From contig CP097899.1 in NCBI GenBank assembly GCA_023639215.1, positions 3,468,001 through 3,532,000 of the forward strand: a stretch of 64,000 nucleotides of DNA. The letters run 5' to 3'. Both the position numbers and the translations under genes were made by a program. Shown in pieces: positions 46,612 through 56,257 of the stretch; within the stretch, counting starts at the first letter, position 1; each line of letters opens with the position of its first letter. The notes under the pieces are model-generated. The model was not told the origin of the DNA, made no database searches, and saw only the letters and a program-made list of their open reading frames with translations. This DNA comes from Candidatus Pristimantibacillus lignocellulolyticus. Lineage in GTDB: Bacteria > Bacillota > Bacilli > Paenibacillales > Paenibacillaceae.

Positions 46612-48321
46612 ATGAAAAGTATGAAATCTTTATGGTTTAAAGGAACCTCTATTGTATTACTCGCAACTGTAATCCTTTCTGCATGTTCAGGTAACAGTGA
46701 TTCAAACAATGCAGGAAAAAAAGCGAATAGCAGTAACACTCCGACTTTATTGACAAATGATGAACCACTTGGTAAATATGATCCTCCAATTGAGTTGTCA
46801 TTTGTTAGAGATTTGAATGACGTTGTGGAAAATAATGTGCTTAGCGTACTTGAAGGTGAAACGATAGAGGACAATCGATGGTCACGCATTTATGAAGAAG
46901 AACTAGGGATTAAAATTACGTATGATTGGATCGTTAAGGGAGCATCAACATCTGATCAATATGTTCAGAAAATTAATGTGACACTTGCCTCAGGTGCTCT
47001 ACCAGATGTAATTCCGGTAGATGCGACACAGTTGAAGCAACTTGCAGATTCGGACCAAATTGAAGATCTTACAGAAATATATGAAAAGTATGCTTCTCCG
47101 TTAACAAAAGAGGTTCTGTCTCAGGAGGGAACAAGCCCGTTTGATGCCGTTACTTTCGACGGCAAGCTTATGGCTATTCCACAGCTAGAGTCTTCGATCG
47201 AGCGCTCTATGTATATTTGGATTCGTACAGATTGGCTTGAACATCTTGGATTGCAGCCACCTAAAACAATTGCAGATGTGTTAGTTATTTCGAAAGCGTT
47301 CAAAGAAAAAGATCCAGATCAAAATGGACAGGATGATACGTATGGTTTAGCTATTACCAAGGATTTATGGGGAGGCGCAATGGGGTTAGAGGGCTTTATG
47401 GCAGCCTACAACGCGTATCCTAATATGTGGATTGAGAATGGAGACGGCGAGCTTGTCTTCGGAAGTGTTCAGCCGGAAGTGAAAAAATCTTTGCAGATCT
47501 TGCAAGCAATGCATGCAAACGGCGAAATTGATCAGGAATTTGGTATTAAGGATGGAGGTAAGGTGTCCGAACAAATCGCAGCTGGGAAAATAGGATTGGA
47601 ATATGGTGAGCAGTGGAATTCAATCTGGCCATTGCAGCTTAATCGCAACAATGATCCTAATGCCCAGTGGCAAGCTTTCCCGATTGTATCTGAGTCAGGA
47701 GAGAATCCAAAGGTTCCACTTAAATTCAGTACAACTCGTTTCTTCGCAGTGAAGAAAGGTATTGCGCATCCTGAGGCAGTTATCAAATTATTTAACTTGC
47801 ACCTTGAGAAAAACTGGGGTGAGTCTGCTGAGTTTGATAAATATTATGCACCACCAGAGGCGGAAAGTGTATGGCAATTATCTCCTGTTACACCGTATCC
47901 TGCAATGAAAAATGTTGACGCCTTCCGAGCAATTGATGCTGCTCGCAAAGCAGGAGATACTTCTGGCTTGAAGGGGGAAGCAAAAACAATTCAAGAAAAA
48001 CTAGAGTCATTTAAGTCAGGGACATCAGAAGGATTCGCACTATGGGGCTGGGAACGAATTTATGGTGAACAAGGCTCGATGGGAATTGCCGATCAATACG
48101 CTAATAACAATCAGTTTCTAATGGAAAAATTTGTTGGCGCTCCGACACCAACTATGGTAGAACGCAAATCTACATTAGATAAGATGCAAACCGAAGTATT
48201 TACAAAAATTATTTTGGGTGGATCTATAGATGAATTCGATCAATTCGTAGCGGATTGGAAAAAGCTTGGTGGTGACCAGATTACAGAAGAAGTGAATGAG
48301 TGGTATGCAGCGGCAAAGTAA
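46612..48321 (+). CDS. Oligosaccharide ABC transporter binding lipoprotein (LplA type)
   Basis: A 569-residue extracellular binding protein with a lipoprotein signal (SIVLLATVILSAC, Cys near residue 25) followed by a Ser/Asn-rich linker. Large binding proteins with LplB/YtcP permeases import plant oligosaccharides such as those from xyloglucan or pectin. It is preceded by a cre site and direct repeats, and followed by a stem-loop before the permeases. A second protein closely like it is encoded at 58123-59808 (shared SKYDPP/GKYDPP, EIS/ELSFVR and TLEDNRWSRIYE-type segments). Confidence 0.88.
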   Translation: MKSMKSLWFKGTSIVLLATVILSACSGNSDSNNAGKKANSSNTPTLLTNDEPLGKYDPPIELSFVRDLNDVVENNVLSVLEGETIEDNRWSRIYEEELGIKITYDWIVKGASTSDQYVQKINVTLASGALPDVIPVDATQLKQLADSDQIEDLTEIYEKYASPLTKEVLSQEGTSPFDAVTFDGKLMAIPQLESSIERSMYIWIRTDWLEHLGLQPPKTIADVLVISKAFKEKDPDQNGQDDTYGLAITKDLWGGAMGLEGFMAAYNAYPNMWIENGDGELVFGSVQPEVKKSLQILQAMHANGEIDQEFGIKDGGKVSEQIAAGKIGLEYGEQWNSIWPLQLNRNNDPNAQWQAFPIVSESGENPKVPLKFSTTRFFAVKKGIAHPEAVIKLFNLHLEKNWGESAEFDKYYAPPEAESVWQLSPVTPYPAMKNVDAFRAIDAARKAGDTSGLKGEAKTIQEKLESFKSGTSEGFALWGWERIYGEQGSMGIADQYANNNQFLMEKFVGAPTPTMVERKSTLDKMQTEVFTKIILGGSIDEFDQFVADWKKLGGDQITEEVNEWYAAAK

Positions 48322-48335
48322 TAGGTAAGGAAAAT

Positions 48336-48366
48336 GCAGAGGAGGAATTGGAAATTCTTCCTCTGC
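48336..48366 (+). other. Intercistronic stem-loop between binding protein and permease
   Basis: A 14-bp stem (48336-48349 with 48353-48366, one G-U pair) closes on three bases. It is not followed by a proper T-tract. As in the cystine-type operon, it lies just after the binding-protein gene and probably sets higher expression of the binding protein than of the permeases. Confidence 0.65.
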
Positions 48367-48398
48367 TCACTTTTATTCACCAATGTGGAGGATAAGCT

Positions 48399-49298
48399 AT
48401 GAGAGCTAAATTAATTAAAGAACTGCCGCTACATTTGATGATATTACCAGGTCTAATATTCATCATATTATTTTCATATATTCCAATGTCTGGTATTGTC
48501 ATTGCCTTTCAGAAGTTCATTCCCGCGAAGGGATTGTTTGGTGATCAGAAATGGGTAGGATGGGACAATTTTGAGTATGTAATGAGCTTACCAAGCTTTA
48601 CACAGGTGATGTGGAATACACTCTTTATTGCAAGTGTCAAGCTTATACTAGGTTTAATTATTCCAATTATATTTGCGATTTTATTAAATGAACTGAAAAA
48701 TCAAGTCATTAAACGTTCAATACAAACAGCAATATATTTGCCGTACTTCTTATCTTGGGTCGTACTAGGTGGGATACTAATAGATATTCTTTCTCCTTCT
48801 GGAGGAATTGTAAATTGGTTTTTAGATATGCTCGGCATATCCAAAATATTTTTTCTTGGAGACAACAATTGGTTTCCATTTACGTTAATTGGGTCAGATG
48901 TGTGGAAAAACTTTGGATACGGAACAATCATATATCTGGCAGCCATAACGGGGATCGATCCAGGATTGTATGAAGCCGCTACAATAGACGGAGCAAATCG
49001 TTGGCATAAAGTATGGCATATTACTCTACCAGGAATGCGTATGGTTATTGTATTACTATCGGTACTATCGTTAGGACAATTGTTGAATGCTGGGTTTGAT
49101 CAGGTATTTAATTTATATAGCCCGATAGTTTATGAAAGTGGAGATATTTTGGATACTTTTGTTTATCGGATTGGGTTACTGGATGCACAATACGGTGTAG
49201 CAACTGCAGTAGGATTTTTCAAATCAATTATTTCGCTAACGCTAATTTCTATTTCCTATTTTCTAGCTTACCGATTTGCTAAATATCGTATCTTTTAG
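48399..49298 (+). CDS. Sugar ABC transporter permease (LplB type)
   Basis: A 299-residue membrane subunit with about six helices. The EAA loop EAATIDGANRWHKVWHITLPGM near residues 190-212 docks with the shared ATPase, which is not encoded here and is presumably an MsmX-type ATPase elsewhere. The second permease gene begins 14 bases after its stop. Confidence 0.9.
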   Translation: MRAKLIKELPLHLMILPGLIFIILFSYIPMSGIVIAFQKFIPAKGLFGDQKWVGWDNFEYVMSLPSFTQVMWNTLFIASVKLILGLIIPIIFAILLNELKNQVIKRSIQTAIYLPYFLSWVVLGGILIDILSPSGGIVNWFLDMLGISKIFFLGDNNWFPFTLIGSDVWKNFGYGTIIYLAAITGIDPGLYEAATIDGANRWHKVWHITLPGMRMVIVLLSVLSLGQLLNAGFDQVFNLYSPIVYESGDILDTFVYRIGLLDAQYGVATAVGFFKSIISLTLISISYFLAYRFAKYRIF

Positions 49299-49311
49299 AG
49301 GAGGACGCACA

Positions 49312-50214
49312 ATGGAGAAGCAAGTTGAGCATGTAAAGTTAAGCAGCAAAAAAATTGAATGGTTCCCTTTAATAAATGCCATTGTGTTAATTGTAGTTGC
49401 GCTGTTATGTATATTGCCGTTAATTCATATTATTGCAGTATCATTTAGCTCCAGTGCAGCGGCTTCCGCAGGATATGTTAAACTGTGGCCTGTCGATTTC
49501 ACTTTCGCATCCTATAACTATACAGCTAGTCGAAATGAATTCTGGGGATCTATGATTGTCTCCTTGAAAAGAATCAGTATTGGAACGCCGTTAAATTTAC
49601 TATTAACGATTTTAATTGCTTATCCGTTATCAAAGGAAACTCACTCTTTTCGTTTAAGAGTTGTATATGCATGGGTATTCTTTATGACCATGCTCTTTAA
49701 TGGTGGATTAATTCCTTGGTATATAACGGTAAAGGAATATGGACTGCTAGATTCGATTTGGGCGTTAGTGTTACCAGGTGCAGTTCCTGTCTTCAGTGTA
49801 GTTTTACTATTGAACTTCTTCCGAGAAATTCCGAAGGAGCTTGAAGAAGCCGCTCTTATGGATGGAGCGAGTCATTGGAGAATTCTTTGGACAATTTTTG
49901 TTCCGATCTCTAAGCCAGCACTCGCTACACTTGCTTTGTTTTCTTTGGTTGAACACTGGAACAGTTGGTTTGACGGATTACTACTTATGGGTAATCCCAA
50001 TAACTATCCATTACAAAGCTATATTCAAACGATTGTTATACAACAGAATCTCTCCAACATGTCACGAGACGCTATGCTTAATTTAGCATTGATTTCAGAT
50101 AGGACGTTGAAATCATCGCAGATTTTTCTAGGATCTTTACCGATTATTTTGGCGTATCCATTTTTACAAAAATATTTTGTGAAAGGTATTGTTCTTGGTA
50201 GTGTCAAGGGATAG
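49312..50214 (+). CDS. Sugar ABC transporter permease (LplC/YtcP type)
   Basis: The ATG at 49312 has AGGAGG upstream; the frame extends back into the previous gene without a good start. The 300-residue protein has six helices and an EAA loop (EEAALMDGASHWRILWTIFVPISKP near residues 180-205). It pairs with the preceding permease to form the channel. Confidence 0.9.
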   Translation: MEKQVEHVKLSSKKIEWFPLINAIVLIVVALLCILPLIHIIAVSFSSSAAASAGYVKLWPVDFTFASYNYTASRNEFWGSMIVSLKRISIGTPLNLLLTILIAYPLSKETHSFRLRVVYAWVFFMTMLFNGGLIPWYITVKEYGLLDSIWALVLPGAVPVFSVVLLLNFFREIPKELEEAALMDGASHWRILWTIFVPISKPALATLALFSLVEHWNSWFDGLLLMGNPNNYPLQSYIQTIVIQQNLSNMSRDAMLNLALISDRTLKSSQIFLGSLPIILAYPFLQKYFVKGIVLGSVKG

Positions 50215-50306
50215 CTAACTGATTAAGTATAAATTACTACGATTAGGAGGGCTTTCAAAATTTAGTATATCGTATATAATGAAGAAAAAATTTGGAGGTA
50301 TCGCCT

Positions 50307-52079
50307 TTGTTATACCGACTAGATTTTTCACTTCGCAATACTATATTTCTTCGCTTACTCATTACCTTTTTGCTCATTATGCTCCCCATTATGGCATTTG
50401 GGGCTTACTTGTATCATTGGATTGTACAGACGGCCAGAGAAGATATTTCAAAAACGGCTGTATCTCAGCTTTCATTCTATATGACTGATCTGGAGAATGA
50501 AATTGAACGTATGAAGCTACTGGAATACAGTTTGCTTGATGATGATGATCTTAATAAACTTGCGCTTACGTGGGAAAGAATGGATACAATAGACCGCACA
50601 AACAGCATGAATTCCTTAATCAAAAGGCTATTTACGGTTCAGAATAGCAGTATGTATATTGAGGATGTTAGTGTTCATATTGCAACTATTGGAAGAACTA
50701 TGTCTGCTAATGAAGGGGTAAGAGATTTACAGGTTCAGCGGTTTCATGAAATTAGATCGGTATTTGGCGGTTCAGATTCTGATATTATTGAATGGAATAA
50801 TGGGTTATTTCTAGGAGCAGCTAAGCAGAGAGGAATAAAGGGGGCAGAACCTTTATTCACAGTTGAAATCGAGTTGAACAACCAGAAGCTGCAGCAGGCA
50901 TTAGCTCAATTCAATACTTATACGGGCAGTGGTACTGTATTACTGTCAGAGAAGTCTAATGTTATGCTTGGAAGTGTTACGGGAGATCTTGCAAAGGTGC
51001 AACTAGCTGATTACCTTGAGTATATAAACTCGTTAAATCCAGAAAATAGCCAACTAGTAACGATAGCAGAGCAGCGTTATTACTATGTAATAGCGCACTC
51101 TCCTGACTTAGAAATTACAATTTATCGCTTTATTCCTGAACAAGTTTTTCAGCAACCATTGAATAAATTTTATAAATGGGGATGGATTTTTATTGTTGCA
51201 GCAATGGGAATTATAGCTGCGTTTGCATTTTCAACCTATAGATTTATTCATAAACCAATGCTAACACTTGTGAAAAGCTTTAGAAAAATGGAATATGGTG
51301 ATTTGGATATTTATATAGCACATGAATCAAAGGACGAGTTCCGATATTTATATGGACGTTTCAACCAAATGGTATCGAATTTGCGTGTCCTTATTGATCA
51401 GGCTTATAAGCAGAAAATATTGGTACAACGAGCTGAGTTAAAGCAGCTACAATCACAAATCAATCCACATTTTCTATATAATAGTTTTTTTATTCTTAAT
51501 ACGATGGTGCGTACAGGAGACGTTGAACGAATGGAACAGTTCACGACTTTACTTGGTGAATATTATCAATTTGTCACTAGAAATGCATCAGATTTTGTAA
51601 CCTTGGAGCAAGAAGTGCAGCATGCGAGAATATATACAGAAATTCAGCAAATGAGATTTTCTAGAAGAATGAAAATAGAATTCAATGCGCTACCGAAAGA
51701 ACTTGATCAAGTACTTGTTCCGAGATTAATTGTGCAACCAATAATTGAAAACGTATTCAAACATAGTTTGGAGAAACGAGTGAGTGAGGGGTTAATAAAA
51801 GTACATTTTCATCACAATGAAGAAAGCATTGCTATTATTGTAGAAGATAATGGTGAGCAATTATCGAATGAAGTTCTAATACGGATAGAGCAGGCTATTC
51901 AAGATACGAACGAGCACATCGAAACAACCGGAATGGTCAATATTCACCGCAGATTGCAAATTACGTTTGGGATTGAAAGTGGACTAAAAACGGAGCGAAG
52001 TGAGCTTGGTGGTTTAAAGGTTAAGCTCCTTTTTTCGAAGGGGGGTAAGCAAGAATATGTACAGAATGTTAATCGTTGA
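50307..52079 (+). CDS. YesM-type sensor histidine kinase 1
   Basis: The start is a TTG at 50307, nine bases after GGAGG, and it matches the TTG start of the second YesM. The 590-residue protein has membrane helices near 12-36 and 285-307 flanking an extracellular Cache-like sensor, then HAMP (about 310-365). The His_kinase motif LKQLQSQINPHFLYNSFFIL near 385 carries the phosphorylated His, and an HATPase domain with IVEDNG follows. It probably senses sugar directly or through the linked binding protein. It overlaps yesN1 by 23 bases. Confidence 0.9.
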   Translation: MLYRLDFSLRNTIFLRLLITFLLIMLPIMAFGAYLYHWIVQTAREDISKTAVSQLSFYMTDLENEIERMKLLEYSLLDDDDLNKLALTWERMDTIDRTNSMNSLIKRLFTVQNSSMYIEDVSVHIATIGRTMSANEGVRDLQVQRFHEIRSVFGGSDSDIIEWNNGLFLGAAKQRGIKGAEPLFTVEIELNNQKLQQALAQFNTYTGSGTVLLSEKSNVMLGSVTGDLAKVQLADYLEYINSLNPENSQLVTIAEQRYYYVIAHSPDLEITIYRFIPEQVFQQPLNKFYKWGWIFIVAAMGIIAAFAFSTYRFIHKPMLTLVKSFRKMEYGDLDIYIAHESKDEFRYLYGRFNQMVSNLRVLIDQAYKQKILVQRAELKQLQSQINPHFLYNSFFILNTMVRTGDVERMEQFTTLLGEYYQFVTRNASDFVTLEQEVQHARIYTEIQQMRFSRRMKIEFNALPKELDQVLVPRLIVQPIIENVFKHSLEKRVSEGLIKVHFHHNEESIAIIVEDNGEQLSNEVLIRIEQAIQDTNEHIETTGMVNIHRRLQITFGIESGLKTERSELGGLKVKLLFSKGGKQEYVQNVNR

Positions 52080-53700
52080 TGATGAGGAGATTATTACTGA
52101 TGGTTTAATGGATATTTTCAGTAGGCTAGATCTTGAGCTTGATTTGTACAAAGCCTATTCTGGTGTTGAAGCGTTAGAGCTATTAAATCGTACAAGGATG
52201 GACATCGTATTGTCTGACATATGTATGCCTGCTATGGATGGTCTACAACTGATGGAAACGATCCGCTGGAAATGGCCCCAATGTAAAATTGTTTTCCTGA
52301 CAGGACATAACGATTTTCAGTATGTATATCAAGCCATCCAAGTACCAGGTGTACAATATGTACTTAAAAATGAAGGCTATACCAAGCTAATCGAAGCTGT
52401 TCGACGTTCATATGACGAGCTGGATGAAGACATACGCACTAACCATTTAATTACAGATGCCAAGGAGAAGTTGAATATACTAGAAACACTTGCTCATGGT
52501 GATTTTTTTAGATATTTGATTCACGATAGTCCAACACGACAAGCACTTAGCGAGGATTTTGGAAGGTTAAACATTTCGCTGAATTCTGAACTTCCAATTC
52601 TTATCGTTCATGGAAACCTGGACTATACGGATTTGGAGCACTCCTATTCAGAACGACAGAATATCGCACTTGAGGTTAAATTTCTTGCAGAAAGTTTTCT
52701 ATCTGAGAGAACATCAAATATAGGTATACTTGATCGATATGGTGATGTCATTTGGATTATTCAACCGATTCAACATATGACAGAAGGGGACGTGATATTA
52801 TTCGAACAAACGGTTATGTTTCTAGAAGGAACATTCGAGCTGATTCAGCAAGCGTGTATGAGTTTTCTTCATATTTCAATTTCAATTACTTTAAGCAATG
52901 AAGCGATTAGATGGGAGTCGCTTTCGGCTGCCTATGATAAGCTGAGACAACTTCAGCATATGAGACCTGGTGATGGAACTAGTATGGTGCAAAAAGTTTG
53001 TTTGCTTGATAGCTTGTCTTGTAGTTCAACAGATTCAGTTCGTGATCAATTACTAAGTAGCAAGCTTGAAGCGTTAGCTATGCATTTGGAAGGGGGAAGG
53101 CAAAAAGATTTTAATAAGCTTTTTGAAGAGCTAACGACTTATTCTGTAGTAAGAGATAGAGATTGTCCATATTTGACGGAAGTATATTATGCGATAGCGC
53201 TAATGCTACTTTCTTATATCAATAGATGGGAAGTGCAGGATAAGGTCGGACCCTTAACTATGATGCATCTGGAAAGCCATCGATATTGGGTAGATGCATT
53301 TAGATTATTAAGAGATCACTCAGAAGCGTTATTTGCAGCTAGAAAATGTGGGGAACAAAAGAGAGCTACAGCAGTCATAAACAAAATACGCACCTACATT
53401 GAGGTGCATATTGCTGATGATTTATCGCTTATTCGCTTAGCAGATGAAATGCATTTTAATCCTTCTTATTTATCACGATTATTTAAGCAAGAGTATGGAG
53501 TTAATTTGTCGGAATATATTGAGCAATCTAGAATTCGTAAAGCTAAAGAATTGCTTGCTGTAATTGAGTTGAAAATATCGGAGGTCGGTATGCGAGTTGG
53601 TTACGAATCTCCACAGTCATTTACTCGATTCTTCAAAAAGTTGACGAGCATAACTCCACAGGAATACCGTCAGTTTTCTGAGAGCCATACTGGAGCTTAA
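52057..53700 (+). CDS. YesN-type AraC response regulator 1
   Basis: A 547-residue regulator. The receiver domain (1-125) has phospho-acceptor Asp54 in DIVLSDICMP, acidic pocket VDDEE and Lys in YVLKNEGYTK. A helical linker region follows, then two AraC helix-turn-helix units at about 440-540 ending in SPQSFTRFFKKLTSITPQEYRQF. Its likely targets are the direct repeats before the importer operon. A symmetrical terminator follows. Confidence 0.9.
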   Translation: MYRMLIVDDEEIITDGLMDIFSRLDLELDLYKAYSGVEALELLNRTRMDIVLSDICMPAMDGLQLMETIRWKWPQCKIVFLTGHNDFQYVYQAIQVPGVQYVLKNEGYTKLIEAVRRSYDELDEDIRTNHLITDAKEKLNILETLAHGDFFRYLIHDSPTRQALSEDFGRLNISLNSELPILIVHGNLDYTDLEHSYSERQNIALEVKFLAESFLSERTSNIGILDRYGDVIWIIQPIQHMTEGDVILFEQTVMFLEGTFELIQQACMSFLHISISITLSNEAIRWESLSAAYDKLRQLQHMRPGDGTSMVQKVCLLDSLSCSSTDSVRDQLLSSKLEALAMHLEGGRQKDFNKLFEELTTYSVVRDRDCPYLTEVYYAIALMLLSYINRWEVQDKVGPLTMMHLESHRYWVDAFRLLRDHSEALFAARKCGEQKRATAVINKIRTYIEVHIADDLSLIRLADEMHFNPSYLSRLFKQEYGVNLSEYIEQSRIRKAKELLAVIELKISEVGMRVGYESPQSFTRFFKKLTSITPQEYRQFSESHTGA

Positions 53701-53703
53701 AAA

Positions 53704-53746
53704 TATAGCCCCACTATCGAATTTTGAATTCGGCAGTGGGGCTATA
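53704..53746. terminator. Bidirectional terminator between convergent genes
   Basis: TATAGCCCCACT (53704-53715) pairs perfectly with AGTGGGGCTATA (53735-53746), with an inner CGAATT/AATTCG stem. Lying between the stop codons of yesN1 and the convergent esterase, it can serve both. Confidence 0.75.
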
Positions 53747-53767
53747 GCTGTAGTACTTATTCTATTC

Positions 53768-55468
53768 TTATTGCACAACTCCAAAGCCAAGTATTGTGAA
53801 GCACTTTTCTTCATGACCTGCTGACATGTGGATCTCAATAGTATGATCATTTGCTTCTTGCTCGTTGAATACAATGATAGGATGGCAGTGTGTCCATTTA
53901 ATAAGAAGCGGATCCACCGTTTTTACAAGCTTACCGTCCACCAATATATCTGCACTTCCAAACTGATTACTACCGGTATCTTTATATATTAGTAAGAGAC
54001 TTTTGCAATGTAGCTTCAGTATAAAGCTGTTACTACCCGTTTCTTTGGTATGCATCCAGTTATTTGGAAATTGAGGAGTACGGATGGTCTGATCATCTAA
54101 TCCCACCGAATGCAAATCAGTATCAGTAGCTTGGAAGCTTCCCTCATAAATTTGAGCGATATGTGTGTTATGAATGCGATCGAGAAGTGAGATGTGAACA
54201 AAATCATTACCGATAATAGGCAACTTGTTCAAGTCAATATCCATTTCACTATGTATACTACGATCAACTTTGTCAATTAAGTAACCTAAGCAATCTGCCA
54301 TTATGGTATGTCCAATGTTTGTGGGATGATAAATATCATAAAAGTATTGTTGCTTCGTAATGACAAGCCCTTCTTGCCTCGTCATACCAAATTGCTCGAC
54401 TAAGGCATCCTTAACGCTAACCATCGGTAGATCATAATGCTTGCCGACGGGTGAAAGTCGATCCTGTAAGTTCCAATCATTAATAAATACACTAAACAAA
54501 AGGATAACAGCAGGCTTATTTGGCTCCTGCAGTGCTCTGAGTACTAGACTTTCGTAGCAAACTCCTTCAGTTTCGTCTTCTGCATCATTAACAGCGAATT
54601 CAATGATAACGATATCTGGTTGAGCAGCGCCATGCTTTAATACATCTCTTTCGTAGCGAATCATACCAAGCTCGGATGGAGTACCGCCTACACCAGCTTT
54701 TATTAAATGAATATGCTCCCCATTATCCTTACCATATCGTTGCTTGAAGTTAACGTACGATTGATGGGCATAGCATGAATTATGAATGGGTCTTGCGCTG
54801 GCGCCTTCAGTAATCGACCCACCAATATAAGCGATGGTTACATCTTCGCCGTTTCGGGCCTTATTAATAGCATTTTTTAATCGAGTATTGTTTCCGAGCT
54901 GTAGTAATGATTTACTTATCATATCGCGATATTCTGGAGATTTAGTGTCAATAGGTCCATTTTCTATATGCTGTGGCGATTCATAGCCTTCATTAAAGTA
55001 GAAAAATACACTTACTGTGGCTAAGGCACCAGCACGAGAAAATTCAAAGCTCAGCTTGCCAGGCACATCATCTTCTTCTGACCAATCGTAATCACTAAGA
55101 AGGATGATCATTTCAGAGCCATCGGTTGGACATAATGTTTTCATACGAGTACCAGTCTCGTATTTGTTCGTCTTTCCCCAGTTTTCATAGATGACGGGCA
55201 TACTTGGTTGATTCGCCTCATCACACTGGACCGTTATGCCAATGCTGTGTACTAATTGGCGGAAGCCGTTGCAACTTTTTAATAGCTCTAACAGTGTCTC
55301 GTCCGCTATTCTACTTGCGTGTTTAGCCATATCAACTAGACGGCCTTCCATATAGATTTCTTGACAAAAACTCCCGTCTGGTTGAGCGTTAGCTTCAATA
55401 ATAGAATCAAATAGGAAGTAAAATCCGTTACTTCTGTTTGTTATCATCTGTAAAGAATCGTTGGTCAT
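53768..55468 (-). CDS. SGNH/GDSL carbohydrate esterase
   Basis: A 566-residue SGNH hydrolase without signal peptide. The blocks are clear: GGSITEG (Ser nucleophile, near residue 215), GVGGTPSELG (Gly), IIEFAVND (Asn) and YDIYHPTNIGH (Asp and His near 370). An N-terminal beta-rich domain of about 200 residues and a C-terminal domain flank the catalytic core. It probably removes acetyl groups from imported hemicellulose or pectin oligosaccharides. It is transcribed against the surrounding genes, from a promoter in 55469-55636. Confidence 0.85.
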   Translation of the reverse strand: MTNDSLQMITNRSNGFYFLFDSIIEANAQPDGSFCQEIYMEGRLVDMAKHASRIADETLLELLKSCNGFRQLVHSIGITVQCDEANQPSMPVIYENWGKTNKYETGTRMKTLCPTDGSEMIILLSDYDWSEEDDVPGKLSFEFSRAGALATVSVFFYFNEGYESPQHIENGPIDTKSPEYRDMISKSLLQLGNNTRLKNAINKARNGEDVTIAYIGGSITEGASARPIHNSCYAHQSYVNFKQRYGKDNGEHIHLIKAGVGGTPSELGMIRYERDVLKHGAAQPDIVIIEFAVNDAEDETEGVCYESLVLRALQEPNKPAVILLFSVFINDWNLQDRLSPVGKHYDLPMVSVKDALVEQFGMTRQEGLVITKQQYFYDIYHPTNIGHTIMADCLGYLIDKVDRSIHSEMDIDLNKLPIIGNDFVHISLLDRIHNTHIAQIYEGSFQATDTDLHSVGLDDQTIRTPQFPNNWMHTKETGSNSFILKLHCKSLLLIYKDTGSNQFGSADILVDGKLVKTVDPLLIKWTHCHPIIVFNEQEANDHTIEIHMSAGHEEKCFTILGFGVVQ

Positions 55469-55636
55469 TTATATCAATCCTTTTCTTAGTTATATCTATA
55501 TTTTAATGGGTTTTATTTCAAATATAAACCTGTTAAAGTATGTTAAGTGTTGCAAAACCAACATGAAAATAAGCTTAAAAAGCAATGTTAACAATGAAAT
55601 TGTGTGCCTTACTAAACATAAGAGGTGAAATGTAGT

Positions 55637-56077
55637 ATGAGTTATGAAGAAGTATTTACAGTACATGTTAATATTAAGAAAACTATCGAGTTGAAGAATG
55701 ACGATGGAGATTCAGTTGTAATGATTTCATTTACAGGTAATGTGAGCGGTAAGTATTTCAACGGAGTGGTGTTGGATGGAGCGATAGATACTCAAATTAT
55801 AGGGAATGTCGGAGATCGACATACCTTATCTGCAAGGTATATGCTTGAAGGAAAGGATCAAACAGGAGAAGTCTGTCGAATTTACATTGAGAACAATGGG
55901 GATTTCCACAATCAATGGAATGATGCATCGTTCCGCACTTTTCCTAAGATAGTTACGAATAGTAAAGCATTATCTTTTTTGAATCATGAACTGTTTGTTG
56001 GAAAAGGAGTTCAGACGGAAGTAGGAGTAGACATTATTATTTACAGATCTACCAAAATTCAGAATGTTAATATATAA
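55637..56077 (+). CDS. DUF3237-like small beta-barrel protein
   Basis: The ATG at 55637 follows a GAGGTG site. The 146-residue product resembles DUF3237 proteins: repeated beta strands with GVVLDGAIDTQIIG, ARYMLEGKDQTGEVCRIYIENNG and FVGKGVQTEVGVDIIIYR. The family has no firm biochemical role. Its position, divergent from the SGNH esterase within the sugar locus, suggests a role in handling the imported oligosaccharide. Confidence 0.75.
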   Translation: MSYEEVFTVHVNIKKTIELKNDDGDSVVMISFTGNVSGKYFNGVVLDGAIDTQIIGNVGDRHTLSARYMLEGKDQTGEVCRIYIENNGDFHNQWNDASFRTFPKIVTNSKALSFLNHELFVGKGVQTEVGVDIIIYRSTKIQNVNI

Positions 56078-56257
56078 TATCTAATTAATAGTAGTTTAAC
56101 AGTTAAATTAGTAAGAAAAATCTATTGAAATAAATGTATGCGCTTTCTAAAGTGAATAATCTACTGCATAAAGATGATATGTATCACCTTATATACTAGT
56201 TCTTCATTAGTAAGGAAGTAACGTGATTGCTCATTAAGCAGAAGGAGTAAACTTTGA